DNA of 64,000 nucleotides from Deltaproteobacteria bacterium. Its GTDB lineage: Bacteria > Desulfobacterota > Binatia > Binatales > Binataceae. The stretch covers positions 1 through 64,000 of the forward strand of contig JAFAHS010000380.1 in NCBI GenBank assembly GCA_019237115.1, written 5' to 3'. Below the pieces are notes generated by a model. The model did no database searches. It saw nothing but the letters and a program-made list of their open reading frames with translations, and was not told the origin of the DNA. Position numbers and translations under genes: made by a program. This document shows positions 25,901-34,063 of the stretch, one piece after another; position 1 is the first letter of the stretch; every line of letters begins with the position of its first letter.

Positions 25901-26548
25901 ATGAGCCGTGATTTTGAATTCAAAGCGCTATTGCGCGCCTACCGAAGCGGAGTCATCACCCAGCAGACTTTCGAGAGCGAAATCGCGACGCTCGAAAATG
26001 GCGGCAAGGTGGCCAACGGCAACGGGGCCGGGTTCAAGGCATTCGGCCGCACCTACAAGAGCGAGCGCGACGCTATAGTGAGCTTTATCGACAAAGTCCG
26101 CGCGGGCGAGGCGAATGGCGGACAGGCCTTCACCGCGTGGGCGGAGGTCTGCACAACCGATTGTATCAAGACCGGCATCCGCATGATTGCCGAGCGGGAG
26201 GCCTATCATTCGCGCATATTCGCGAAGCGGCTTGCCGAACTAGGCGGTCAACCGCGCGCCGAGAACACCGAAGACGGGCGCAAGTTCACTGCCTATCTTG
26301 GCGATCCCAACGTCGCGGACAACGTGAAGCTGCTAAAGTTTGTCGAGCGCGTGGGCAATGGCAAGCCCGAAGACGCCATCAAACCGATCTATGATTTCGC
26401 CGCACTCATCAAGGACGACCTGGGCACGAAGGAGGCACTGCGACTGTTCGCCGAGGATGAACTCTCCTCGACGAAGTGGATCTACGAATCGTGCGCGGTG
26501 CTGAACGCTCCTGCGAACAAGTCCAAGGAGGACTCCACCTCGATGTAG
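25901..26548 (+). CDS. Ferritin-like-fold protein of unknown function
   Basis: 215 residues from ATG 25901, which follows a GGAGGTG sequence; upstream in-frame codons are non-coding in character. Predicted all-helical. The segment CTTDCIKTGIRMIAEREAYHSRIFAKRLAELGG and a later EDELSSTKWIYESC resemble the E...ExxxH metal-binding pattern of ferritin-like/rubrerythrin four-helix proteins. Two Cys close together (CTTDC) are also conserved-looking. A C-terminal Ser/Lys-rich tail follows. I infer a di-metal or redox sensor role, with moderate doubt. Confidence 0.6.
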   Translation: MSRDFEFKALLRAYRSGVITQQTFESEIATLENGGKVANGNGAGFKAFGRTYKSERDAIVSFIDKVRAGEANGGQAFTAWAEVCTTDCIKTGIRMIAEREAYHSRIFAKRLAELGGQPRAENTEDGRKFTAYLGDPNVADNVKLLKFVERVGNGKPEDAIKPIYDFAALIKDDLGTKEALRLFAEDELSSTKWIYESCAVLNAPANKSKEDSTSM

Positions 26549-26643
26549 GCGGGAGCTCTTCCCATGGAGTCTACTTAAGCCCGCGCTGCGCTGAGAGTTT
26601 GGCAATCCGATGCTGGCCGTCAGGCCGGAGTTGAAGCTGCGGG

Positions 26644-27417
26644 TTACTTTGCAGGAGACGGCGCCGGTGCCGGGGCTTTGGCCTGGCCGGTAGGTGGCAT
26701 TCCCAGGGTTCGCTGGGTGAAGCCCTTTGGCACCGCGAAGGTCTCCGGGGGCAAGTTCTTGGCCTCGAGCTTGGTTACCTCGGTCTTGGTCGTCACCGGC
26801 TTCATCTTCGCGAGCTGCTGCTGAAGCCTCTGCGCCTGCTCCGGAGGCAGGTTCGGAAGTTTCATCGTGTTCATGTGAACCGTGGACTCCGAGGCAAGCG
26901 GGATGCCGTCGGGAGTGTTGCTCTCCGGAACCACCGACTTGAGCTTGGCCGCCATCGCCTTCTGGAACGCGTTAAACTCCTTGGCGCCTGGCGCGGCAGT
27001 TGAGAAACATTCGGTTACAGTGAAGTCGCCGCTCATCGATTGCCCGGTTCCCGTGTAGTCGGTACACGAATAGCCCAGAACCTTGCGGGTGGTGGTTCCC
27101 CTTTTGAAGTCCATTGCGCCGGCCGCGTGCGCGACCGCCTGCGCCATCGGACCGGTGGGTGGAAAGGGGAGCTGGAAGTAGCTGCTCTTGGTGGGATCGA
27201 TCAGATACATGACGCTGTTGTCCAGGTCGGTAATGATCTCACGTTCGCCGGTTACCATCTTCTGCTTGTTGCCTTGAATCATGATGGTCTGTTCGCTCTG
27301 GCGCGGGCCAGACTGCAAGTTGGCGGTTTGCTGCTGGGTAATCACCACCCCGGCCCGGGCAGGGAGTGCGGATAACACGACCGACAGCGCGGCCGCGGCA
27401 AATGAAATCGTTTTCAT
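26644..27417 (-). CDS. Exported DUF4412-like protein
   Basis: 257 residues. Signal peptide (MKTISFAAAALSVVLSALPARA) then a beta-rich DUF4412-type domain: repeated strands such as EQTIMIQGNKQKMV, REIITDLDNSVMYLIDPTKSSYFQLPFP and a GYSCTDYTGTG segment, followed by a Gln/Lys-rich helix and a Pro/Ala-rich tail. Family members are secreted or periplasmic with no assigned activity; the fold suggests lipid or hydrophobic-ligand binding. It precedes nothing closely on its strand, lying five bases downstream of the flippase-like gene and probably cotranscribed with it. Confidence 0.75.
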   Translation of the reverse strand: MKTISFAAAALSVVLSALPARAGVVITQQQTANLQSGPRQSEQTIMIQGNKQKMVTGEREIITDLDNSVMYLIDPTKSSYFQLPFPPTGPMAQAVAHAAGAMDFKRGTTTRKVLGYSCTDYTGTGQSMSGDFTVTECFSTAAPGAKEFNAFQKAMAAKLKSVVPESNTPDGIPLASESTVHMNTMKLPNLPPEQAQRLQQQLAKMKPVTTKTEVTKLEAKNLPPETFAVPKGFTQRTLGMPPTGQAKAPAPAPSPAK

Positions 27418-27422
27418 GTCTG

Positions 27423-28460
27423 CTACTCTCCTTGCGCCTGTCGAACTTTCAGCACGTCTGCGGTCAGGATGTTGATGGCGTCGGTGGTATCCTGCCCTCT
27501 TTCCACGACGATTCGATGTATCATCAGGCTAAGCAACCCGAGCAGCACCCAGACCATCTCTTTTATGCGCCGCAGAAATCCGATGGCAAACCCCACTCCG
27601 GCACGATAGCCGAGCATCGCCAGAATCAGGGCCTTGCCACCTTCCTGACTGACGAGCTTGGCGGGAATCAGAAAGGTTGCGCGCTCCAGGAGCAGGCCGA
27701 CGCCGTCCACCAACAATGCCAGGCGCAGCGAGGCCGGTTGATGAAGCAGGTACAGAAGCAGGTAAATTTCAACCGGTCCCAGAGTCCAGGCCACCAAATA
27801 GCACAGGGTCGCAATAAAAAACCGCGTGCGATGCTCGGCGTAGAAATCCAGCAGGAGGCCGTCGGCCTCGTCTGCTGCGACCCTGATTTGCTCGCTCTGA
27901 AGGCCACCGATGTGGAGGCGGGCGGCGGCCCGCCAAAGATGTGAAAACGGACGCTTCTGCTGGACGAAAAAGAAGCCCGCGGCGAGCGAGAGTGCGATCG
28001 CAAAGCCTCCCACAATGGGCCAAAACAAGCGGGCGCCGGCTGGAATCATATTCAACGAGATCAGGATTGCCAGCGTGATGAACCCGATCTGGCCGAATAC
28101 TTCCGCCAACGCCGCGACCACCGCGGTGGCCAGGCCAATGGCCATCGAGAGCTTGTCCCGGACCATCATGGCCATCACAAATTGACCTGCCGGGGGCGTG
28201 ATGTAGTCAATTGCCTCTCCCGCGATGCGGGCGAAGAAGAGCTGTGCCATTCCCAGCGAAGGCGGACAGTCGTAGATGGTTACGCGCCATCCGACCGTGT
28301 TCACCAGGCGCGCCACCGCCTCGAGCGAAACGGTCAGGGCAAGACCCCATCCCGCCAGTCGCAGATAGGAGAGGATCTGCGCCGAACCGAAGTGCCCCAA
28401 GAACCAGGGGTAGAAGGCGAGCGAAAGAACAATAAGGATGGTTTCGACGCGGCGCATCAA
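27423..28460 (-). CDS. Lysylphosphatidylglycerol-synthase-type transmembrane protein (flippase-like)
   Basis: 345 residues with about eight transmembrane helices. The pattern matches the integral membrane domain of MprF/AglD2-type proteins: the early LRLAGWGLALTVSLEAVARLVNTVGWRVTIY, FFARIAGEAIDYITPPAG and LAEVFGQIG segments are characteristic. Such domains flip or handle lipid-linked molecules (hopanoid, glycolipid or aminoacyl-lipid precursors). There is no attached synthase domain. The neighbouring exported DUF4412 protein may act on the same envelope component. Confidence 0.8.
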   Translation of the reverse strand: MMRRVETILIVLSLAFYPWFLGHFGSAQILSYLRLAGWGLALTVSLEAVARLVNTVGWRVTIYDCPPSLGMAQLFFARIAGEAIDYITPPAGQFVMAMMVRDKLSMAIGLATAVVAALAEVFGQIGFITLAILISLNMIPAGARLFWPIVGGFAIALSLAAGFFFVQQKRPFSHLWRAAARLHIGGLQSEQIRVAADEADGLLLDFYAEHRTRFFIATLCYLVAWTLGPVEIYLLLYLLHQPASLRLALLVDGVGLLLERATFLIPAKLVSQEGGKALILAMLGYRAGVGFAIGFLRRIKEMVWVLLGLLSLMIHRIVVERGQDTTDAINILTADVLKVRQAQGE

Positions 28461-28687
28461 ACGAACGAGGCGCCGAAACCCGAAAAAGCGCGGCGCTGGG
28501 ATGCCATTGTTTCAGCGTCGCGAAGCACGCGCAACCCGAAAGCTCCTCTCGCGTTGACAGTTACCGCTACCGGACGCGACAATTTGGCCCATTTATGGGA
28601 ACCCTTCTACGATCGACGGCGGCCGACTGGAGATCTTCCGCTGCGGTCCACGGCTGACTCTCGGGCCGGGAGGAGGCTTAGCCCGCG

Positions 28688-29449
28688 ATGGGATTGCATC
28701 GGGTGATTCGCCGCTATCGAAAAGAGGGCGGCCGAGCCGCGCTCCGGTACGTGTGGCGGCTGCAGAAGAACCATCTTGTCCGGGTGGCCAACCTGGTTGG
28801 ACCTGCGCGCAAACACTGCCCGTGCTGCGGATGGAGCGGGATGCGGTTCCTCGACTACGCGGGCCACCGCCACAACGGCATCATTTGCCCTCGCTGCGGC
28901 AGCCACCCGCGCCATCGTGCGCTGTGGACCTATCTGGCGGACCAACTGGCGGGTCTGGAGTCGGGGAGCGCGATCCTCCATCTGTCGGCCGAACAAAACC
29001 TGATGCCGGTGTTCAAGCGGCGTAACGACCTTCGATACGTTACCAGCGATCTGAGGCTGAAAAGTGCGATGGTGCGCGCGGACGCCACGCACCTGCCGTT
29101 TCAATCGAATTCGTTTCGGATGATCGTATCCAGCCACATGCTGGAACACGTCGAAAACGACCGCGCTGTCATCGCAGAGTTCGCGCGCACCTTGACCCCG
29201 GGCGGGGAGGCAGTGGTGATGGTGCCGACGCAGTCGGACTGGCGGACGGCCACGACCCGGGAATTCGGCGCGCCCGACCCGCGACAGGGTCATTGGCGGA
29301 TGTATGGACGCGACTTTGCAGAGCGCCTGCGCGCATCAGGACTGGAAGATCGAACGATACCGACTACCGAATTGGCGGGTGCTCGAGCCAGCGAACTGAT
29401 GGACGATGCAATCTTCATCGCGCGCAAGCCTTCAGCAACGGCGTTGTGA
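28688..29449 (+). CDS. SAM-dependent methyltransferase with N-terminal zinc-ribbon
   Basis: 253 residues. A double CxxC zinc ribbon (CPCCGW and CPRCGS, about residues 41-79, with HRHNGIICPRCG between) precedes a class I methyltransferase core with the sequence SAILHLSAEQNLMPVF at the SAM motif, YVTSDL, VRADATHLPFQSNSFRMIVSSHMLEHVEND and the LTPGGEAVVMVPT strand. The glycine-rich loop is divergent. Similar proteins are found in surface-polysaccharide and natural-product loci. Divergent from the flippase-like gene, 227 bases apart. Confidence 0.8.
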   Translation: MGLHRVIRRYRKEGGRAALRYVWRLQKNHLVRVANLVGPARKHCPCCGWSGMRFLDYAGHRHNGIICPRCGSHPRHRALWTYLADQLAGLESGSAILHLSAEQNLMPVFKRRNDLRYVTSDLRLKSAMVRADATHLPFQSNSFRMIVSSHMLEHVENDRAVIAEFARTLTPGGEAVVMVPTQSDWRTATTREFGAPDPRQGHWRMYGRDFAERLRASGLEDRTIPTTELAGARASELMDDAIFIARKPSATAL

Positions 29450-29708
29450 TTTCGGGCGACTGAAAGCCGTCGCTAGAAAAAAGAACAGAAACTCGCCGTG
29501 GTGCCGCATCCCGGTCCTGGCTAGCGCGAACTAGCGGTTAAAGTTAAAGGTTCCATCCTCATGGGACTCTCCCACCCGGCTGTAGTTGGTAAAAGAAACT
29601 CCCGAAGCACGGCTGCATCGGACCGAACCAGGCGGGCTCGGAATAGAGCATGCGGAGGTGCCCCGGCCTTTCTGCGAAGCAACCTGGGCTGCACGCTGGG
29701 GAAATCAC

Positions 29709-30836
29709 TCAAAAGTAGTCTTCCAGCCCGCCGCACCGCCTGGTATCCAGCGTGGCGCAGTGGAAAGCGCCGCCAAAGAGGCCATACGCGAGAAACGGCA
29801 ACGGCAGAGGGTCGAATCCCCAATCTTTCAAAGCCCGAAGCAAGGTCGGCTGCGAAGCGTCCGCGATAACTCGTCGATGGTCGAGCATCAGCACGTTGAT
29901 GCTGGTCCAAGGGCTGCACATGCTGAATTTTGCCATCCAGTCGTCTGTCGGATCGGGTTTCGGCGCGACCAGCACCTCCCAGTGTTTCAGCATCGAAGGC
30001 AGGTGATCGATATCGATGAAGTCCGGGTTTATCAGCACCCTGCCCGGCGCCAGGGGCACGAAGGTTGAGTCGATGTGCATTGGCTGGTTGCATCGGCTCT
30101 CGAGCTCATGGACCCGTAGACTCCGATCACCGAGATGACGGCGCAGCCAGCGAATCCCGCTCTTATTCGTCACATTGCTGCGCGTGACGAACAAGTCGCG
30201 ACCGCAGCGCGCAACGTCTGCCGCGTCGAACACTGGTTCGAATTCATTGGTTACATAACGAATGGTCTCCCCGGGATTCGGAACCCGGTAATTTAAATCG
30301 AAGAGCTCGTCCGGCAGTTGCGGCCGGGGCGCAGCGGTCCAGCGCGCCCCATTGGCGAAATACTCTTTGAACAGCGCTCGGTAAGCGTCGCTTTCAAAGT
30401 GGCGCGACCGCCAACAGGTCGGCGTTTCAATAATCTCGTCGCCGACGACGAGGTAAAGGTCCCGCGGGCAGGCGAGGCAAAATCCCCTGGAGGACCAGAG
30501 GCGGGTGCGGATACGCCGTCGCTGGTCGATCTGCTCCGGGCGGCGTACACGCACACCTTCGGATTCCAGCAGGCGTACGAAGCCGCGGAGCTCGGTCTGC
30601 GCGCGGCGCACCACCCATCGGGGATACCGGTGGCCGGCGATCAGACGATGTACCCATCTGGCCGAGTGTGGCCTGTTGAAAGTAACGCTCACATGAAACG
30701 GCGGTACCACCGCCCCATCCAGCCGCCCTACGATCACCTCCTCGAGCGGATCCCATTCGTTCCAGGAGTTGACCGGGCAGACAGCGGTGAATCCGGGCGC
30801 CGATGGGACAACTAACCTTTCGTGGTCGTCATACAC
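29709..30836 (-). CDS. Amidinotransferase (glycine/scyllo-inosamine amidinotransferase family)
   Basis: 375 residues, GTG start. The pentein fold of the GATM/StrB family is clear: CPVNSWNEWDPLEEVIVGR at the N-terminus, the substrate-site segment CNQPMHIDSTFVPLAPGRVLIN with the catalytic His, and the nucleophile Cys360 in GGAFHCATLD. These enzymes transfer an amidino group from arginine to an amine, making guanidino compounds such as creatine precursors or aminoglycoside intermediates. No partner biosynthetic genes are close by. Low sequence similarity to neighbours in GC content is visible on the upstream side, so it may have been acquired. Confidence 0.9.
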   Translation of the reverse strand: MYDDHERLVVPSAPGFTAVCPVNSWNEWDPLEEVIVGRLDGAVVPPFHVSVTFNRPHSARWVHRLIAGHRYPRWVVRRAQTELRGFVRLLESEGVRVRRPEQIDQRRRIRTRLWSSRGFCLACPRDLYLVVGDEIIETPTCWRSRHFESDAYRALFKEYFANGARWTAAPRPQLPDELFDLNYRVPNPGETIRYVTNEFEPVFDAADVARCGRDLFVTRSNVTNKSGIRWLRRHLGDRSLRVHELESRCNQPMHIDSTFVPLAPGRVLINPDFIDIDHLPSMLKHWEVLVAPKPDPTDDWMAKFSMCSPWTSINVLMLDHRRVIADASQPTLLRALKDWGFDPLPLPFLAYGLFGGAFHCATLDTRRCGGLEDYF

Positions 30837-31479
30837 TTTAACGGATATGATTTTTGTTTTGGCTCCCCGACTTCGGCCGTTTGTATACCAAACTCCCTCC
30901 TTCCGCTAGGCTTTAGCCCGGTTTTTAGCAATCGGTAGTGCCAGCCCTGTCCGAGGGGTCGATGAAGAGTGTCGCCGCCGTGCGACCCGGAGGATGCATC
31001 TGTCCAGGCGATTGTGCAGACACCGCAGACACTCCCCCGCCTGTCGATTGCCGGGGACACTCGCGGCGAATTGGTAGTGTATTTCGCTTCGAACCTCCTG
31101 CTCTGACACCCCACTCCATGTTAACTAATCTTCGCTCCGGCAGTTGGCACAGTGGGTCATCTTTCTCGCCAAGTCTTTGGGTCGCCAACAGAACATGCTG
31201 CGGAAACTGTATTACGCTGACTGCCAGTTAGGTTAGCAGATGTATCACGTCCTCCCTGAAGTTTGGTTCGATTTTGCTTGGTGACCTTTGCCAGGGACCG
31301 CACAGCGCACGTTCTACACTGTCCATCCGAACCCGCTCGGTCACATAGTGCGGATAGAAAACGCGACTTCTTGATACGCCCACAAGGATGGGTGGGGAAA
31401 CTTGACCGTTCGTTAATGAACCTGTCTCTGAGTACTCGGTACGGGAAGTCTGCTTGCGGCGGAGAGGTTGAGTACACAG
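30837..31479. other. 643-base intergenic region with lower GC
   Basis: No reading frame here has a plausible protein character; the short frames on both strands are Arg/Ser/Thr-rich shadows. GC is visibly lower than in the flanking genes. A near-operator palindrome (30879-30893) lies at the amidinotransferase end. I see no tRNA, transposase or repeat. The composition suggests a decayed or horizontally acquired segment, but nothing specific is recognisable. Confidence 0.4.
30879..30893. promoter_or_regulatory. Palindrome upstream of the amidinotransferase gene
   Basis: GTTTG-TATAC-CAAAC, a perfect inverted repeat of 5-base arms over a 5-base centre, 43 bases before the GTG start. Possible operator; chance occurrence cannot be ruled out. 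Confidence 0.3.
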
Positions 31480-32232
31480 TCAGCCGCGACCCAGCATCGA
31501 CTGTGCAACTTCCAGCGAGACCAGGCGCGCGATCAGGATGGCCAGGTACATTTGTCCGGTCACCGATTCCAGGATTGAAAGGGCCCGCGCAGCGTCGGAT
31601 GTGGGCGCGATATCGCCGAACCCGGTCGTCGTGAGACAGACGAAGCTATAGTAGAAGAAATTGTGCAGCGACATGAACATCGGCAAGGCCTCAGAATGGA
31701 CGAGCAAGACCTTGCTGAACGAACCGGGATGTTCCATCGCCACGACCGCGAACAAGAAGGCCCATGCCAACCCCATCAGCAAGTAAGCGCAGATTGCCGC
31801 GCTGATCGTGTCGAGGGTGACGCGCTGGACGCTGAATATTTCGCGCACCAGGCCTACCACCGTGATAAAGATAAAAACGCTGGCTGACAACGCGGCAAAG
31901 AGCTCGAGTTCCGGAGTGTGATACCAATGAAGTGCCCAGCGAGTCACGATGGCCGGCACCATTATCAGTAGTCCCAGGGTGAAGTAGGCCGGCGACAGAT
32001 TAAGCGTGTAGAGAGCAGCCAGTAGAACCAGTGACAGCGACACGCTGGCGAGGCCTTGGGCGAGCCGGTGACCGGCGAACATGGGCTCCCCGACAATCAT
32101 CAGCAGGATTACGAACAGCAGCAGCGTATAGCGACCGGGCCAATTGCGCCGACCCAGGCCGAGCGCTTCCCACAACCGATTGGAGGCGGGTTTCGGCACG
32201 GTCTCGGGCTGCTGAACACTGGTCTCGGCCAC
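31480..32232 (-). CDS. Potassium-channel-like membrane protein
   Basis: 250 residues, about six transmembrane segments. Near the C-terminus is a pore module: FFYYSFVCLTTTGFGDIAPTS carries the K+-channel selectivity-filter sequence TTTGFGD between a pore helix and a final transmembrane helix (MYLAILIARLVSLEVAQ). No voltage-sensor arginine ladder or cytoplasmic RCK domain is obvious. Likely a cation channel of the two-pore-helix (Ion_trans_2) type with four extra N-terminal helices. Standing alone, 86 bases below the ABC-F gene on the same strand. Confidence 0.85.
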   Translation of the reverse strand: MAETSVQQPETVPKPASNRLWEALGLGRRNWPGRYTLLLFVILLMIVGEPMFAGHRLAQGLASVSLSLVLLAALYTLNLSPAYFTLGLLIMVPAIVTRWALHWYHTPELELFAALSASVFIFITVVGLVREIFSVQRVTLDTISAAICAYLLMGLAWAFLFAVVAMEHPGSFSKVLLVHSEALPMFMSLHNFFYYSFVCLTTTGFGDIAPTSDAARALSILESVTGQMYLAILIARLVSLEVAQSMLGRG

Positions 32233-32318
32233 GGCTGAGCGCAGAGTTTACTCCGTCAGCGCGCAATAAGCAGTGCGGATGATCGACGAAAGGCCGGGAA
32301 AAGCTCCCTTTGGCGCCA

Positions 32319-33824
32319 TCAGCGCGAGCGGACATTGACCCGGCCCGACTCCACTCGCCATTCCTCGCGGGTGACGCGCCTGGCCAGCGGTTCGTCGTGT
32401 GTGACTATCACCAAAGCCCCGGGATATTCGGCGAGAGCCTCCTCCAGGCGTTCGATGGCCGGCATATCTAGGTGGTTGGTCGGTTCATCGAGCACACACG
32501 CCCACACCTGGCGGCCGAGCCCATCGGCCAGTGCCAGTTTGCGCGCTTCGCCCGGAGACGGCGACTGCGAGGCAAGTACGCGGGCAGGGTCGAGGCCCAG
32601 AGCGGCGGCGAGGGTAAGCACCCGCACGCGCGAGGCAGAAGGCAGAAGGCGTATCGACTCAAGAATCGCGATGCCATCCCCGCGGGTCAGCTCCTGCGGC
32701 AAATGGAGAATGCGGTCGACGGGCAGGTGGGATGCGGCGACCAACGCGTTGAGCAGGGTGGTCTTGCCCGCGCCGTTGATGCCCGCGACGCGAATCTTAC
32801 TGTCACGATTCACGATCAGATGGACATCGGTAAGCAGCGCTGCCTCGCCCGCGCAGAGTATGGCGCAGTCGAGAACGAACACGCGGCTGGCCGGAGCGGC
32901 TACGTAGTCGACGAATACCGCGCGCCCCTTCTCCTTCACAAATCTGAATTCTTCGATATTCGCCCACACGCGGTCGATGCTCCTGCGCAGGACGGCGGCA
33001 TCGCGCGAGAGGCGACGCGACGCCATCTCCGCTTTCCCGCGCGCGGCCATGCTGGTCGCGTCGTGATCCCGCGGCCCCCTCATCCGTTGCGCCGCGCCGG
33101 CGTTCCACTGCGACTCGGCCGAAAGCGCCAAGCGCCGCTTGTCGCCCAGGCGCCGTTTCAGCGTCGCCTGTTTTTCCTTGAGCCGCTCGTACTGATGGTG
33201 ACGTTCGCGTTCCTCGGCCTCCCAGGCGTGCTTCGCATCACCATAGGCGCCGCGCAAGATGTGCGCCGCACCGCCGTGAACTCGAATCGTGTAGGTCGTC
33301 AGATGTTCCAGGAGGGTGCGGTCGTGCGAGACGACTATCCCGATTCCACGGAAGCGAAGCAGCGCGGCAAGCAGCAGCTCGCGGGCGTCGGCGTCGAGAT
33401 GATCGGTCGGCTCGTCGAGAATCAGTAGCGAGGGCTGCGCGGCGAGCGCGGCTCCGACCTGCCATCGCTTGCGCTCGCCCGGCGAGAGGGTCGGCCAGCG
33501 TGGAAGGGCACCCGGATCGAGCGCCAGTTCGCCGTGCACGCGGCGCGAGACGCGATCGGTCGCAGCGGCGAAGTTTTCGATCGCCTGGGTAAGCGTCTCA
33601 ACCGTCTGCTGGCAAATCGCGAGCGATGACGATGGCGGATCGAGGCGCACGTGGCCGCCGGTCGGCCCAAGCTCGCCGGCAATCAAGCGCAGCAGGGTGG
33701 TTTTGCCGGCCCCATTCGCGCCGACGACGCCGGTCCATCCAGGCGCGAGCTGGATGTTTACGTCACGAAGGATCGGAACGGAATCGGCGTAGGAAAATGA
33801 AAGATTGACCAAATGCACGAACAT
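32319..33824 (-). CDS. ABC-F family ATPase (ribosome-associated), attenuator-controlled
   Basis: 501 residues with two ABC ATPase domains and no membrane domain: Walker A GANGAGKTTLL and GINGAGKTTLL, signatures LSPGERKRW and PSPGEARKLALADGL, Walker B LLILDEPTDHLD and VLDEPTNHLD. The linker of about 90 charged residues (AWEAEERERHHQYERLKEKQATLKRRLGDKRR) fits the P-site tRNA interaction motif of ABC-F proteins. Members either protect ribosomes from antibiotics or act as translation factors. The second signature lacks the usual LSGG form. Its 5' leader holds an attenuator-like structure, the usual hallmark of antibiotic-inducible ABC-F resistance genes. Confidence 0.92.
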   Translation of the reverse strand: MFVHLVNLSFSYADSVPILRDVNIQLAPGWTGVVGANGAGKTTLLRLIAGELGPTGGHVRLDPPSSSLAICQQTVETLTQAIENFAAATDRVSRRVHGELALDPGALPRWPTLSPGERKRWQVGAALAAQPSLLILDEPTDHLDADARELLLAALLRFRGIGIVVSHDRTLLEHLTTYTIRVHGGAAHILRGAYGDAKHAWEAEERERHHQYERLKEKQATLKRRLGDKRRLALSAESQWNAGAAQRMRGPRDHDATSMAARGKAEMASRRLSRDAAVLRRSIDRVWANIEEFRFVKEKGRAVFVDYVAAPASRVFVLDCAILCAGEAALLTDVHLIVNRDSKIRVAGINGAGKTTLLNALVAASHLPVDRILHLPQELTRGDGIAILESIRLLPSASRVRVLTLAAALGLDPARVLASQSPSPGEARKLALADGLGRQVWACVLDEPTNHLDMPAIERLEEALAEYPGALVIVTHDEPLARRVTREEWRVESGRVNVRSR

Positions 33825-33907
33825 GTAACTGCTCCAGGGTTAGGCGCGCAGCGGCGCAATAGCGCCGAGCGCCGAACGTCGCAACCAACGACACTAGAAG
33901 CAGTTAC
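33825..33907 (-). promoter_or_regulatory. Translation attenuator in the ABC-F leader
   Basis: On the minus strand, GTAACTGCTTC (33907-33897) pairs with GGAGCAGTTAC (33835-33825) by ten Watson-Crick and one G-U pair. The second arm contains the Shine-Dalgarno GGAG and ends at the base before ATG 33824. Inside the loop CGGCGC-TATT-GCGCCG forms a further hairpin (33867-33852). The first arm overlaps the leader peptide's last four codons, so a stalled ribosome there would free the ribosome-binding site. Confidence 0.75.
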
Positions 33908-33917
33908 TTCCGCACAC
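33894..33917 (-). CDS. Seven-codon leader peptide of the ABC-F gene
   Basis: GTG-TGC-GGA-AGT-AAC-TGC-TTC-TAG encodes MCGSNCF. A GAGAGG ribosome-binding sequence (33930-33925) stands seven bases before the GTG. Its last codons make up the upstream arm of the attenuator stem. Very short, so support comes from the architecture rather than from coding statistics. Confidence 0.55.
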   Translation of the reverse strand: MCGSNCF

Positions 33918-33948
33918 CCGGTGGCCTCTCTTGAAAAGGGATATCAAA

Positions 33949-33977
33949 AAGGTAGTCGCCGGGGCGGGGCGGGTCAA
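33949..33977 (-). promoter_or_regulatory. Candidate promoter for the ABC-F leader transcript
   Basis: TTGACC (33977-33972) and TACCTT (33954-33949) on the minus strand are 17 bases apart. The -10 match is weak, but the predicted start near 33942 would put the leader peptide's ribosome-binding sequence about 12 bases downstream, which fits an attenuator transcript. Confidence 0.35.
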
Positions 33978-34063
33978 TCTGGATAGAGCTTGGCTCGCAA
34001 GAGGGAGCGCTCACGCCTCATCTGCCTTGTGTGGCTCTATGATCGACGCGGGCGACCGGCACC

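Noticed and set aside
29809..29823. GGGTCGAATCCCC as a tRNA T-arm
   Set aside because: It lies inside the amidinotransferase gene, lacks the TTCGA T-loop start and has no acceptor or anticodon arm.
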